Below are positions 13,623-26,115 of a DNA stretch of 60,000 nt, piece after piece. The position numbers and the translations under genes are program-made. A model generated the notes under the pieces. It was not told the origin of the DNA and made no database searches. It saw nothing but the letters and a program-made list of their open reading frames with translations. Source of the DNA: Lineus longissimus (taxonomy: Eukaryota > Nemertea > Pilidiophora > Heteronemertea > Lineidae); assembly GCF_910592395.1 (NCBI RefSeq), contig NC_088326.1, positions 9,493,001 through 9,553,000 on the forward strand, read 5' to 3'. How positions within the stretch are numbered: position 1 is the first letter of the stretch; each line of letters opens with the position of its first letter.

Positions 13623-13761
13623 GGCCAGTGTCACAATGATCATTGTGACACTGGCCAACGTGGCCAACGTGGCCAACATAGGCAACGGCAAAAACTAATG
13701 ACCCTCAAAAACTAATGACCCTCATATGTGAGGGTCATTAGTTTTTGCCGTTGCCTATGTT
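13623..13761. repeat. Double palindrome with short direct repeats
   Basis: A perfect 34-bp palindrome (13623-13656, centre TGATCA, ends GGCCAGTG...CACTGGCC) runs into three copies of TGGCCAACG. These are followed by a second hairpin (about 13676-13760) whose arms read ACATAGGCAACGGC... and ...GCCGTTGCCTATGT. Inside the left arm the phrase AAAAACTAATGACCCTC is present twice in tandem (about 13690-13723), so the right arm can pair with either copy. No flanking target duplication is obvious. Confidence 0.85.
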
Positions 13762-16097
13762 TTGTACAACATCTTCTGTGCCCCTTTGTACTTTGTGTTT
13801 CGATTTGTCCGGTCCTTTGTGGGGTTTGCGAAACATGACTATTAGTTTCTCGGTTCAAGAGCTTATCGACTTCCCCACGAAATCTTTAGCTGGTCTGGTT
13901 TCGACCCGTATACGCGTGTTCCAAATCATGCTGATCATCCACAAAAAAATCACGGCGGTTCGAATTCAATTAAGAATTTTCGTACATTTGCGACAAAGTT
14001 TAAGCGGCATAAAACGGTGTTTCAACAAGCACGTTAATAGTATCATAAGATTACGAGCTGACACTCTTGATGATTCATTAAAACTAACGCATGGTAAGCT
14101 CGCAAATTAGGTTCACAGGACGCGATACGGACCTTTTGATGAGATTAATCGCAACGCGCACTTTGCAAAATCAATTGCACGTAGAGATCAAAGAAAGATG
14201 TCAACAAACTAGCTGTCAAATACCACTTCAGAAGGTGATATAAGTATTGCGATAGTTCCTATCCTTAAGAAATTTTTCGTCCGTGTTTTAAAGAAACCGC
14301 GAAATATAGTTAAAGTTGCTGATTAGAGTCCAGACACGTCTGAAGTTTGAAAGATACTCGTTTTGTACATCAAAATAGTGTTGTCCAGTATTCTTTCCCC
14401 AATGTGCTAAAGAAAAAGGTCAATGAAAAGAATTGATACAAGCAAATAAATATGATACCAAACGCGACTTGTAAATCATGCACGACCACCATTGAATTAC
14501 GACAAAACCGTTTTATGGATATTTTTGGTTCAGACGAGTTCTGCTTGACGTCGTGTGGCACTATCATTTGCTAAGTTTCCTATTCTACCAGCATGACCAA
14601 TGCTTCTCGTAGAATGCAACACACTGCGAAAGGAATACTCGACGACCCTGCGGTTTCTCACATGAGACTGGTGTTACTTGATGTCATGGTAGTTTACTAT
14701 AGACTACCCCTGTAGCTAAGGATCGATCCCATCAATTCAGGATAACTGTTAAGTACCGGATGGGATCCAAATTGCCTTACTTAAAGTTGATGTGCTGGGC
14801 GGGAGACTTTGCATCATCTTGCATCAGAGAGATAAAGAGGATGATATAGCTGCGAGTGTTCACCAACGCACATTTTCATCATCAACATCTTCAAGCTGAA
14901 GTTTTAGATTGTGATTCCATTCCTCAAATTGTACCTCTATTTCAGTATGAAGGTCGTGACGTCGTGAATATTGCACTTTCATTTCTGGGACGGGGCTTGA
15001 CGGTTTGATAACTGCGTACAGAATTCGATTGAAAAATATGGTTAGGGGTAATGAGAGAATGGTCTTAGGAAATCTAATTTACTGAGGCGCGTTTTCGTTA
15101 ATAATTTTATTTGCCTGAATGGAAGGAGGGAAATGTAACTGAAAATATGAATATACTCAAACAAACGCCCGTCTAGAAATCAGATTTAAATTCCACTGCT
15201 CATAATTTGCTTTAGGACGGATGCAATTGCGGTTCAGGCTTAACTTTCTTTCAATACTCATTTGGCATGGCGCCGCTTGTATTTTGTACCATTTCATTTC
15301 AAGTATTGGATTTTGAGTATTCCTAACCACTCTCAAACCACACCGTCGAAACCAGAATTCGATTAACCTACGGTTTGGGTTGATCAGGGAATGCAATATT
15401 GAAATCGCATTAACTGCGGCATGTTTTATATATCGTCATCAGTGGTAATTGTATTTCCTTTTTCCGACCCCATGGCAAAAAATATCTGGTGCATGTTGTG
15501 TGCGGTGATAGAAAAATGTGACTTAAAAAAATACGGCCAGACTTGTAGAAAATACCCAGATCTGCAGAACACGTACCATTTCAAGTTATATTAGGATACC
15601 GGTCCTACGATTTTTCTAGCCCCAGCCTTCGTCCAAAAGCAGTATGATTAACATTTCTGATGACAATCCCGTTCGACCACAGGCACCGTTGACATCGCAT
15701 TTGTGATATGGTTTCCATAGCAGTCATGAGTCACTTTTCTTATTGAGTAAATAAAGGCTTTTTTAGATATGATCAACAGCAATTATATGGGCCTATCTGA
15801 ACGGCACTTGCAAATACAAAATGTTTCACCTTTTTCTCCCTAGTTTAAGAAAGATGAGAAAGTTGAGAAAAACCCACACTTTCAGGTGTTTATACGAACA
15901 TGCGTGTAAAAATGGAATTAAACTGATAGAAGTTACCGAAAATTTATTTTTACAATTACAATAAAGGAGATAATAATGTCCACCCCTATATAGCTCCTCC
16001 GTGGTATCAGGAACCCTATACTCAAATTGCTTGTACATGTTCTAAGATAAGAGTGTATTATATCGGTGTCCACAAAAATCAATCGAGATTGAGCTGT
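13762..16097. other. Repeat-derived DNA, left half of an old duplication
   Basis: There is no convincing gene. Two segments have diverged partners further right in the same orientation: about 14120-14320 matches 21240-21470 (shared phrases such as GATGTCAACAAA.. and AGCTGTCAA), and 15343-15419 matches 25602-25680 (shared CCAGAATTCGATT and GTTGATCAGGGAATGCAA). The plus frame at 13745-14110 (121 codons) begins in the hairpin arm and shows no domain. Confidence 0.45.
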
Positions 16098-16106
16098 TAT
16101 ATTATA

Positions 16107-16351
16107 GGCCGGGTCTATTTGGCAAGCCGCTCGCCGAACAGGCATCTTTTTTTGTCCTGTTTGGAGAGCCGCTTGCCAAACAGCACTAAAAAAAACACCC
16201 TGTTCGGCCAGCCGGGCTTGCCAAACAGGTAAAAAATCTACCCTGTTTGGCGAGCTGGAGACTTTACTTTAATATTAATGAGTTCGGCTCTCCATTCAGG
16301 ACAAGGAAAAGTCGCTGTTTGGTAAGCCGGGCTTGCCAAGTAGTCACTTCC
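16107..16351 (+). mobile_element. 245-bp non-autonomous DNA transposon with 9-bp TSD (copy 1)
   Basis: The element is flanked by identical 9-bp direct repeats TATATTATA (16098-16106 and 16352-16360). Its ends are imperfect inverted repeats: GGCCGGGTCTATTTGGCAAG at the left and the reverse complement of GGAAGTGACTACTTGGCAAG at the right. The interior is full of TTGGCAAGCC/GGCTTGCCAA inverted modules separated by T- and A-runs, so it folds extensively. There is no coding capacity. A second copy lies in reverse orientation at 25863-26106. A 9-bp TSD is characteristic of MULE/Foldback/Rehavkus-type elements, but the family call is inference. Confidence 0.85.
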
Positions 16352-16604
16352 TATATTATAACTAAGCGCCCCTTTTAATTCGACCAGAAGGTCAACACAG
16401 TATTGACAGGGGTCGAACCAGACCAAAATCATGATGCTGAAGTTCTTTCACTGTACTTCAACATGGCCCTCGAGAGAATATTAAAAAGAAAGCGCCAGAC
16501 AATTCCTCTTCTAAGAAATAAACCGTTAGTTAGAAATGGGAGTAGTTCTAACGGCCAGTAGGTGAAAACGTCCCGGGCCAATTATGAATTCTAGGCAATA
16601 TGCG

Positions 16605-16845
16605 AATGGTGTGGCATTCAGTCATCCGGTATAAAGAATATTGACTTTTTGGGTCTTATTCCCTTACCCGATATATCAGCATGGTAAATTGCTTGACTTA
16701 ATCAGGAAGAAAGTGTTGGCAAATAGAATACGTGAAGTTACCACCACATCGCTGATTTTCCTAAAAGCATACCTGGTAATGTGCAAATAGTGTGACGTCC
16801 AGTGATCAACCAACAACTTGACTGTGGGTTTCTAGTTCCCTTGCC
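16605..16845. repeat. Tandem pair of a ~180-bp dispersed repeat
   Basis: Two adjacent copies share CAGT.ATC, then TTCCCTT(A/G)CCCGATATAT(C/T)AGCA(T/C)GGTAAA, then TTGGCAAA. The first is at about 16605-16780. The second begins near 16785 and is cut at 16845 by the 572-bp foldback element, resuming at 17424-17500. A further diverged copy lies at 27251-27344. Confidence 0.65.
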
Positions 16846-17417
16846 TACGGTGGCCCATAGAGGACATGCGTTTATTTTCAATATATTAGAATATTTTTCT
16901 TTTTACAATGCGTTTTTTTTCTCTTGAATTACAACCGCCGTCGGATTTATTTCTCACCGCCGAAAAAATAATTCCCACCGCCGGGTTAAAAATAATGATT
17001 CCCACCCATTGAGGCTGGTGGAAATTAATATCCACCACGGTGGAAATTAATATCCACCGCGGTGGAAATAATATGTTTACAACCACGATTGAGGCTGGAC
17101 TAGTATCAGGTCAAGGAGAGTAACAACATAAGAAAGATCGGAGCGGGAGCTAATTCGTTATTGACACCGGGTGGATATTATTTCCCACCGCGGTGGCTAT
17201 TATTTCCACCGCTGTGGATATTAATTTCCATCGCGGTGGATATTATTTTCCTTGGCGGTGGTGGGAATTATTATTTTTAACCCGGCGGTGGGAATTATTT
17301 TTTCGGCGGTGAGAAATAAATCCGACGGCGGTTGTAAGTCGAGAGAAAAAAAACGCATTGTAAAAAGAAAAATATTGTATATTGAAAATAAACGCATGTC
17401 CTCTATGGGCCACCGTA
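16846..17417. mobile_element. 572-bp foldback element with long inverted arms
   Basis: The arms of roughly 230 bp (16846-17075 and 17180-17417) are near-perfect inverted complements, beginning TACGGTGGCCCATAGAGG and ending with its complement. The inner part of each arm repeats the palindromic motif CCACCGCGGTGG and relatives, spaced by AATTAATAT or ATTATTT. The spacer is about 100 bp. It is flanked by CTTGCC on both sides (16840-16845 and 17418-17423). Removing the element and one CTTGCC restores the ..CCCTTGCCCGATATAT.. phrase seen intact in the neighbouring repeat copy, so this is a true insertion. No protein is encoded; frames such as 17252-17434 are arm sequence. Confidence 0.88.
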
Positions 17418-17423
17418 CTTGCC

Positions 17424-18230
17424 CGATATATTAGCACGGTAAACGGTCTCAATTGAAAGGACATGAGCGAATTTCGAAGAAGCATTGGCAAACTGCCGTG
17501 CGAATGTTGGAGATAATTCTAGATTGATTATGCTGCAACTGCATTGTTTTGCGTTTCTCTTACAAGAAATGAGTGTTTTATTTTCGCAAACGATAATGAA
17601 AGGGAACATTATATTCTTTAAATAGAAAAATCAGATCATGATAACCAAGTAAAAAAATGTCTCGAAATGTTCGCGAACTTTTGCGTAGTGCAATAGCATG
17701 AACAAGAAACAAAGTTCATATCTAAAAGAATCTACAATTAATTTTATTCTGAATTTTCGACCAGGGTTCTGAAACTCATGCTCTTGTCCAGTCACATAAA
17801 AACCTCGGGAAGGCGAAGGCTTGTAAAATTTCCTCGGTGCAAACATACAATTTGACACTCCAAAAACAATCTGAAACAACTTCTTATGGGGCTGGCGTCA
17901 ATGTCAAGGTAGTCGGGTAGTTCAAGCAAAGCCAATGTAAACGGTCTGTATTTCATATTTTAGCTGCATCATGATCAGCATGAAATTAACAGTTCAGACA
18001 GTTCCCCTTGCCAGGACTTGCACGTACTATTAAAATAACGGATAATGTGTTTATCAATTCCTACCATCCGGACAAAAAATAGTCAATAAGACACTATCAG
18101 ACAAACAGTTTAATTTAAAAAAAGAAAGTAAAACAGAATAATTAAACAACGCTTTTAGTTCAATATCAAAAACGTCACTTCAAAAATAAATCATATGCTT
18201 CTTATTAACTCGATTGAAGGACCATTGGCA
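17424..18230. other. Repeat-derived DNA, no gene seen
   Basis: This holds the remainder of the interrupted dispersed repeat (to about 17500), then A+T-rich DNA. A segment near 18010-18060 (CCAGGACTTG... AATAACG.ATAA) recurs in diverged form near 18400-18450. Confidence 0.4.
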
Positions 18231-18362
18231 TAATAATTAAGGGCAAAATCACTACCCAGCTCTCGGCTGTCCCGTCACCTCCGATTCTACATAAGCAGTT
18301 TCCATCAACAAATTGCACAAAAAGGAAACATTCAAAATCTGAGTGAATTATCACGCTTTTTC
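18231..18362. repeat. 130-bp repeat, inverted partner at 27504-27636
   Basis: The segment from TAATTAAGGGC to TATCACGCTTTTTCGA matches 27504-27636 on the opposite strand, with shared phrases such as CAGTTTCCATCAACAAA and AAAATCTGA..GAATTATCACG. It could be a small dispersed element or part of the larger duplication that was later inverted. No coding potential is seen. Confidence 0.7.
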
Positions 18363-18659
18363 GACACCAGTTTGACCGGAGATAGCTCTCCGTGCGTCGA
18401 TCCAGGACTTGTGCGAACTAGAAATAACGAATAACGCGTTTTTCTACTATCTTAGATCTGAAACAAAATTTGAACAGCATCAAACCGTTCAGAAAAATAA
18501 AAATAGTTTACTGATGAACCAGAAGAAAAACAAACATACTGCAATAAAAAAACGCTTATTCCTTTAAGGAGCATTAATCAGCACCGTCGTCGACTACAAA
18601 TCTTCATCTTTTGATAAAAATTAGGATGTAAAAAGAACGAAATACAGTAAGGACATCAA

Positions 18660-19340
18660 CATAGACGATCTAGACATACCTTCATGTTGGTGCTTTCCGA
18701 TGTTTATAATCCAACTTTGCACAATGGCTGTTCTCAAATTGCAACTTTGTCCGTTTCACCCATAACATTGCTTGCCCAATTGACGATTGAGGCATAAATG
18801 GAGCTGGGTTGGAACTATCGGCATTTTGGTAGGTCAATAATCAACACTCGCATGCAATTCCATTACGTAGATAAATAGGTTCTACCGATCTCTCGCTCTC
18901 CAAATTGGTTCCGTCCCAGGTCAATGAATATCAGAATATTGTATATCAGAAATCACTCATAGGAGAAGAAATTCAGTTATAAAATGCGCCAAAACATTTT
19001 TATAGAGACGATAGGCTTAATTCGTATAAATGCAACACAACTGCAGGTAAAAACAACACCAACCTGAGTCAGTGAAAATGGCTAGCCTACACTAAGTAAA
19101 TTCTGCTTTCCGGTCTACAGCCCCGACGTCAAAGATAGACTGGCTGGCCGAGAAGTCTAATCAAATTGGCTGATGTTCTCACGTAGATGTCCCTCGAGGT
19201 CTGTTGGTCCAAGTCATTTGATCGGTGAGTGATCTTGCTGGTGAAACGAACACGGCGAGGGAATGAGATCGAATTGGTTGCTAACTTGGTTCCATGGTGT
19301 ATTTTCCGTCTAAAGTGAATCGGATCAAGCCTTGGCGACT
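18660..19340. repeat. Duplicated block, partner at 30740-31402
   Basis: A diverged direct repeat of 30740-31402. The best-conserved stretch (19170-19240, with CTGATGTTCTCACGT and GTCCCTCGAGGTCTGTT) matches 31225-31295. Both blocks contain, on the minus strand, ATGAAG followed at once by GTATGT (18678-18685 here, 30755-30766 in the partner). This could be a two-codon first coding exon with its splice donor, the usual start of many short secreted-peptide genes. The conserved 19.1-19.3 kb part would then be promoter or 5' leader. That reading is inference. Confidence 0.6.
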
Positions 19341-21576
19341 AGGTTTTCAAGCTGCCATGTTCCTTGTAGGCAACATGTTAACACCAAAACTAGATATAGA
19401 AATCCACAAATTGACCAGCAATTACATGTCGCTATGTGTGAAATTTGGTTTATACATATAGAACAACGGCTTATCAAATTTTTATGATAATGATATGTCC
19501 TGGTATTCGTCTAAAAAAGGCATGGACCTGTTGGCTAAAGAACATGTACACACGACATATATTTAGCATTCCATCAACAGACCAGATACAACCAGTGCTT
19601 ACTTAGGTAGTGATCGCACTATGACGACCATTTTTCAGTGATATGTCATTACTGATCGAGTGCAAGGCGAGTAAATAATAATCATGTCGCCCAATCTCTT
19701 ATCATATAGTCATGATAGTAAGCGCATCAGTCATGTCATCATATCAATCCTTTCGATATGTGCCAAGGCTACACAGTTTAGGCAAGCGAGAGGCATTGCT
19801 AACAACAAATATCCAAATAAGCACGTTTCTGTAGTCTGATCTATCTCTGAGAGAAAGGCAAAGAAATAATTATCATGACCACCAATCTCGTGGCATATCA
19901 GACCTGTCATCTTTATCATCGTCATCAGGCACATTTGCTTTGAGGTCGAGAGGTAACAAGGGTAATAAGGCACTGTAAACAGAGAGCATGATATCCAAAC
20001 TCCTTTGGTGACCGTACCCGAGCTGCGGATTGCCTCGTATCTTCCCTTAATACTAGTGATGAAGAATTACGGCGAACGTATACCATACCCTAGACGGGCT
20101 TCGGTGTTCCTTGCTAGAGGCGTATCCCTCATGGGGCCATGGTAGAAATGGTGTAAAATCCGAAAAACAAAAAAAACAAAGCATATGCTATTGTAAAACA
20201 ATAGAACACGAGCCGAAGTTATACTTACAGCAAACCCTTGTCATCCCGAGTGACATATCATCCAGCTGGAATCAGCGATTCGAATAAACCACCGTTGCAA
20301 TGTAACGCGTTACGGTACTTTCCATCTTTCGATATATGAATGGATTGAGCTGCATGTGCTGTTTGGAATTGGTGGCCGGGTGACACGGTCCTTGACTGTT
20401 TTATTAGCAACATTTTTATGATGTTTTGCGCACACATTAGTGTATGTTGATCTTTAATAAAGGTCAAAATAACATGTTTTTTCTTCTCGATTATGCTGTT
20501 GACAGGAAAACTATTTGTACTCACTGAACTTTATGTCAGGAATGACATGGGAACCAAATCCAAGATGCGTCTTTAAATGATAACTTTCAGACGTTTCTTT
20601 AATTACAAGTTCTCTCAACGGCGATAAAACGTTACCAAGCGAATAATAGATTGAATGGACCACTTAGAGACTATTAATATTTTAGTGCATTCAATTCCTC
20701 CGTGTTACGGCGGTGTAGTTTTCATCGATTATCTTAATAGAAAAATACTACCCTTGACAACAGTTAAACATCTCATGCCAATACATTCATATCAAAACCA
20801 GCTGCGTTTCAAATGAAAACATCTACAAGTAGTTTAGAACGAATTCTGAATTATAGAGTGGACACCGTGAAATAGCCTTGGCTCTTTTTAAAAAAGTGAT
20901 CGGATCACATAATATCCGAGTGCAACTATAATACCTTTGGCCACGAACTGTATGTAAAACATCAATTATATGAAAACGATATTGGCGTTCTCATAAACGA
21001 CATAAGAATATGTCAAAGATCACGTGATTATCTTGTAGAAGCCATCATCTGCTTTTCGATGAAAAAAAAATCACAGAAATATTTCAGAGTGAAAATGTTC
21101 CTTTATCATCAGAAGAGTTTGAATAGAATAAATAATTTCGTCCCACACGCCAGGAATCTTAATCTGTATTTTGATAACAAACAAGATGATATCTTGAAAA
21201 CACGCCGCTGACTACTAAGACATTTCTGCTTGCAAATCAGGTTCAAAAGGCGGAAGCTTATAATGGAGCATCCGTTAAGATTATTCGCAACACACGCTTG
21301 GATATCAAAAGCAATCCCACGAAGAGAGATGTCAACAAAGCAGCTGTCAAGTGCTGCTTATCAGAAGATTGGCAAAAAATAACGACACGTCTTCATCATT
21401 CTAATTAAAGGAATCGCTCGTTCGTGTTTACACGATAGCGCAACATATGGCTGATCAGATACGTACAAATACACTAACTAGTGAGTTGTTAACGAAACTC
21501 GTTCTGCATTTCAAAGTAGTTTTGGGTTTCTTCTTTTCATTTTCGCAATGGAGATTTTAAAGATTTCTAATCTCTG
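19341..21576. other. Repeat-derived DNA, no gene seen
   Basis: The segment near 19640-19930, with (A)AATAATNATCATG(T)C(G)CC-type phrases and a CATCATC-rich stretch, has diverged matches at 31870-31960 and 32260-32400. The segment at 21240-21470 matches 14120-14320. The minus frames at 19731-19973 and 20258-20524 lack motifs. Confidence 0.4.
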
Positions 21577-21648
21577 TACAGTGCCTTGGGGCAAGCCTAG
21601 AGCTTTGCCAGGGCACTATGATCCGTGTATTTTATTATTATCATTGGG
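21577..21648 (+). mobile_element. LINE/SINE 3' tail fragment
   Basis: ACAGTGCCTTGGGGCAAGCC..GGGCACTATG...TATTTTATTATTATCATT has the form of the short stem-loop plus ATT-rich tail that ends many CR1/L2-like LINEs and their SINEs. There is no coding part. The fragment is in the plus orientation. Confidence 0.5.
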
Positions 21649-24600
21649 AGCAGCCAGCCTTAATCTGTTAGCTCCGTTTAGCCTATAATTGACGCGCACA
21701 GCATAGCCGTTTCGTTTTGCACTTTTGCGGAGGAGGCCTACATGTCTAAATGAGCTAATGATCACGATTGATGGACTGGTCTGACATTGATTTTAAAATC
21801 TCACAATGTCTAGTGTCGATGCGAATAACTCAGTTTGAGAGAGAGTGAAGTATTTCCCTTGGAAATCTTAGAGGCTTTTTGACATTTTCCTTTCAACTAC
21901 AGTGTACATTGTGACCGTGTATGAGCCTTGGTTGTCTACATTAAACTAGGGCAGAAATCTAGAGCATGATTTTTGTGTATGGTGATAAGTATAACACGCT
22001 GTGCATTGCATTGTTGGGGATTCCCCTTCCCCAGTTTCAACCGGTGATGGGATTGCCTTGGTGAGTTTTAGTCCGTGTTTTACCCCTTTTATCTCTCCTC
22101 AGCCATCACCAGCCTCACTAGCTGCGACCCTCGAAGCCAACGGGCTTGTTATTATTTATCTCTTTCGGGTAGCTTTCCCAATACTAAAATAAGGTGGAGA
22201 ACATGTGTAGATGGAAACTTGCAAATCTCACTAAAACAACACGGAAATGTGACAATAAGGTTTCATGAAAGCTTTAAGTTTGGACATGAGATGTCTTTCA
22301 ACGGTTTATTTTGTGTGTGTCTTTCAGTAGAATCATGTGAGGGGGGGGGGGGGTGATTCTGTATTCATATCACATCACGTCAGGTACGGAACTGCACGCG
22401 ACATAACTTGTTTTGCGGTGATACTTTGGATTACCATTCGAGGTCTTCACACTCATTACGCAGTGTAGTTCTGCGCATTTGAGTGAGAGCAAAAGGCGAA
22501 TGCGACCGGAGACATGGGATGATACCCTATCTATAAAAGTACTGATCGACGACCTTGAATATATCTTTGTTAAAACAACATTAAGAGAACGTCAACGTCA
22601 ATGACTAACCTCACAACGTTGATGTGTAGCACACTTTGATACATCATTATATTCGCTTTCACCTTCACCCCCCCCCCCACGCCCTTCCCACAGACACACT
22701 ACAGAACTTCCGCACAAAGAAGCACATCACAAATTGTCATCAGAAGATACCATGTATGGTTAGATGATCGAGACACACTTCCGCTTACCAGGCCAGGTAA
22801 TTGATACAATCAAAATCGGAGATCGAACAATTATCCACGATCTGATTTCCTTGATTGGTGATCATTTACTAGCTGAAAATCAAATCAGTGTCTTACAGTG
22901 ACAGAGCGTGGCGGTGGCGCTGACAGAATGAATGCCAAATCATACTCCAACGATGACGCGCAAGCGTCAGTGTTTTGAAGGGATAAATTTCCGGTCCATT
23001 TTATAATCGCTGACGCCGATTCGTCGGCATTGGAGTATGTTTCGGCTTTAGTCGTTCACTGCAAATCTGAGTAAGGGAAAGTTATTGAAAATTTCATCTG
23101 TAAAAACTAATTACAAGGTCAATTAAGAACACATGTACTTACATTAGATACATAATATGCCCTTCAATTTGTAGGACACAATTAGCCTTGATATCAATAC
23201 CTTTGGTTGTCGTTCCGTTATGATATTAGGCAAGCAGGTTAATGGTCTGTCGTGTCATCAATTCCAGTGTAAATCCATTTACGCGGCATTCGTAAATGAT
23301 CGTCTGTGCTTTCATTGTATAGTAGTTGGGAAAACGTTCTAGAAAAGTCGTCATTCATAGCTCTTCGCAAACGTTACAAATCTGCCTATATTCAGTATTG
23401 ATTCATATTTTGACAAAACGAAAAATGGAATAAAAATTGGCGATTTTTGTGAAAAGTAGCTGACGGAATCGATGAGGCTTGTACCATTAAATTGAGATGT
23501 AAATAAAAGAAGAATGATTGTTTTTTGTTCGCCTCAGAGTTGATTGATTTGACTTGTTGATCTAGCTTCTAAGTCTGTAATGACTACAGTAATGACTCGT
23601 CCTTCAAGTCTTGCATGTAAGATGCACTTTTTCAAAGATGTTTTCTGGAGACACTGTACTGGAGTCACAAGTCATGCCCTGCAGCCACGATCGCTTCTAC
23701 ACAGGTCATGATCTTCGATTGATCAAGCAGAGCAAATAGGCAAGTCAGAATCGAGCTCAGCGGAGTTAATATGACACATGATAGACGGTTCTCGTTTGAA
23801 TAATTGCTAGTGATTCCGTTAAAGTGTTCGGGGACAATTTTAAGCCCGATGGAGAGATAATCAGAGAGCTATTAAATATCACATTGAGACAAATTTGAGG
23901 CTATTTGCGAAGATGTTCAGATTTTCATATCTTGCTATAAGAATATGATCGATGCAGTCAAATGTTAAATCGTCATAGTATGATTTAGCGGTGGTCACTG
24001 TAGGTGTAAATGAGATGCAAATAATTATGAATAATTTGCAATGTCTAATAAAAAATGCACCTTATTGACTGCTCAAGAAGATTTGACACTAGGCTGGGCA
24101 TGTTGGACATAACGATGATGGGAACTTTGTAAATTGAGTTGGTAAGGGTGAAAATACGGTCATTTTTATGACAATTTACATATTATAGAGTATGTCTTCC
24201 CTCAGCATCGATCTCTCCGTATGTTCCAAACTTTTCAGATGAAATTCCAAAGAAGATGGGTACATGTTAATGGGTGTCGACCACTTTTTTAGTTAGAATT
24301 AACATCACTGGCGTGTATCGTCCTAAAATCGACATCTAGCGTGTAAAAAGTGGAAATATAGGCCCAAACCTTGCAATTGATATTCGCTTACCTGTTAAGT
24401 TAATAGTGTTTTCTTTCATCGCAAGAGGACATTTTCCCAGAGCCAATACTGGTAGAGGATAATCGTGTTTCCACACGAAAATGACGAAAGTAGATGGCAT
24501 CACAATATGATGAAAAACCCTGTCATGTGGCGCCGGGCAATCACGTTTCTTTTAACTGATTGATTCGCGAACACACAACAGCGACGTTGCAATTTAGAGT

Positions 24601-25862
24601 ATGGTGCGTGATCCAATACCACGCCACACACCGGACTCTGCTACAGAACAGTGATGAATTCTTTAGCATGATTTGTGTGTTGATTCGTAGACCATTTTGC
24701 ATCGTTAACAGTTCATCACACCGTTGCAGCCACACCAAAACATTCTTAAGGCCTAGCTACCGGGCATGGTCGTCTAGTTTCCGATCCACCGGGCAGTGAA
24801 TGAAAACGAGCTATTCCACTAAATATTTTTATATGAGAAATTTTACAGACAAAAAAATCTTCAGCGAAATGGCCCATCTAGTCTTTCTTATGATAGAGAC
24901 AGCTGTGACAGGATACCTGCTAATGCTTCTACGCCATCCGAGATAAAGTTTTAGCATATTATACCCTATTCTGTGCACTTATCCGGCAGAAAAGTCATCG
25001 GGGAAAAAAGGACAGTGCACCAAAGACATTTTATAAGATAACACCGTACTGGCCTCACCTGAAAACATTGCAGAGTGTATTTTGAGAAAGATTTCGGCCT
25101 CGATCTTTCAGGCCGTAGAAAATCATCTCGTGCTGATCCGCCGGCGACTCGGACCGGTAACGGTTTTCTTATTTGAACCTGCAAAACGGATCGTTGCTAA
25201 AGGGGATCGTAGGGGCGAACAATTTGATGTTTCGCAATGCGTCTAATCGGAGAGATGAGAACTAGTCACAACTGCAAAACGTCAATGTACCAAAAGGCAC
25301 ATCGTGCCCCCTCGTACCCAAGTCGAAATCCCGATAAGATATTTTTGAATAGTCTACAATCAGTAGGCCATGCCCTCGTTTTCTGGTTGAGAACGTAATC
25401 CCACTGCTCAACTTACATGTAGTACAATTCAAACTCGAGAGCCTAATACTACAGGTATTTTGTCATTTCCTGCGCTGCGCATCTGTAACACGATATCAAA
25501 AGTGCTCCAGACAATTCACAAAGAAAACCCCATATAATTTTTCCCATTCGACATGTTTTGAGGAATTGATTGTGAGAGTTGATAAAAGCTCATCTATAAT
25601 CCTATCGAAGCCAGAATTCGATTGAACGATCATAGTTAGGGTTGATCAGGGAATGCAACATTGAAATCGTATTAACCGCGAACGTTTTGCCTTGGGTAAT
25701 TTCATTTTCTTCGATTTCCCCGTAGTGATCAAATGACAAGAGCCATGGTGGAAAACGGCGAGAAAAGATCTTTATTCATCAGGAACGGTACGTACGTTTA
25801 TAAAGGAGTACGACATGTACAATGTACATCTTGATTCTCAAGCCCTGCAGCATAATTTTTAA
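21649..25862. other. Unassigned DNA with homopolymer runs and one inverted repeat
   Basis: A G13 run lies at 22341-22353 and a C11 run at 22668-22678. An imperfect inverted repeat spans 22941-23039 (outer arms CATACTCCAA / TTGGAGTATG, inner arms ending GCGTCAG / CTGACGC). The segment at 25602-25680 matches 15343-15419. No frame has a recognisable domain; 22001-22356 and 24541-24799 are opposite-strand or overlapping chance frames. Confidence 0.4.
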
Positions 25863-26106
25863 GGAAGTGACTACTTGGCAAGCCCGGCTTACCAAACAGC
25901 GACTTTTTCTTGTCCTGAATGGAGAGCCGAACTCATTAATATTAAAGTAAAGTCTCCAGCTCGCCAAACAGGGTAGATTTTTTATCTGTTTGGCAAGCCC
26001 GGCTGGCCGAACAGGGTGGCTTTTTAGTGCTGTTTGGCAAGCGGCTCTCCAAACAGGACAAAAAATGATGCCTGTTCGGCGAGCGGCTTGCCAAATAGAC
26101 CCGGCC
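25863..26106 (-). mobile_element. 244-bp non-autonomous DNA transposon with 9-bp TSD (copy 2)
   Basis: A reverse-orientation copy of the element at 16107-16351, with the same ends (GGAAGTGACTACTTGGC at left, GCCAAATAGACCCGGCC at right). It has its own 9-bp flanking repeats, AATTTTTAA (25854-25862) and AACTTTTAA (26107-26115), with one mismatch. Because each copy has a different target duplication, they are separate insertions rather than the two ends of one 10-kb transposon. Confidence 0.85.
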
Positions 26107-26115
26107 AACTTTTAA

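Noticed and set aside
16107-26106. One 10-kb DNA transposon with 245-bp inverted termini
   Set aside because: Each 245-bp copy has its own different 9-bp flanking duplication, so they are two independent insertions. No transposase lies between them.
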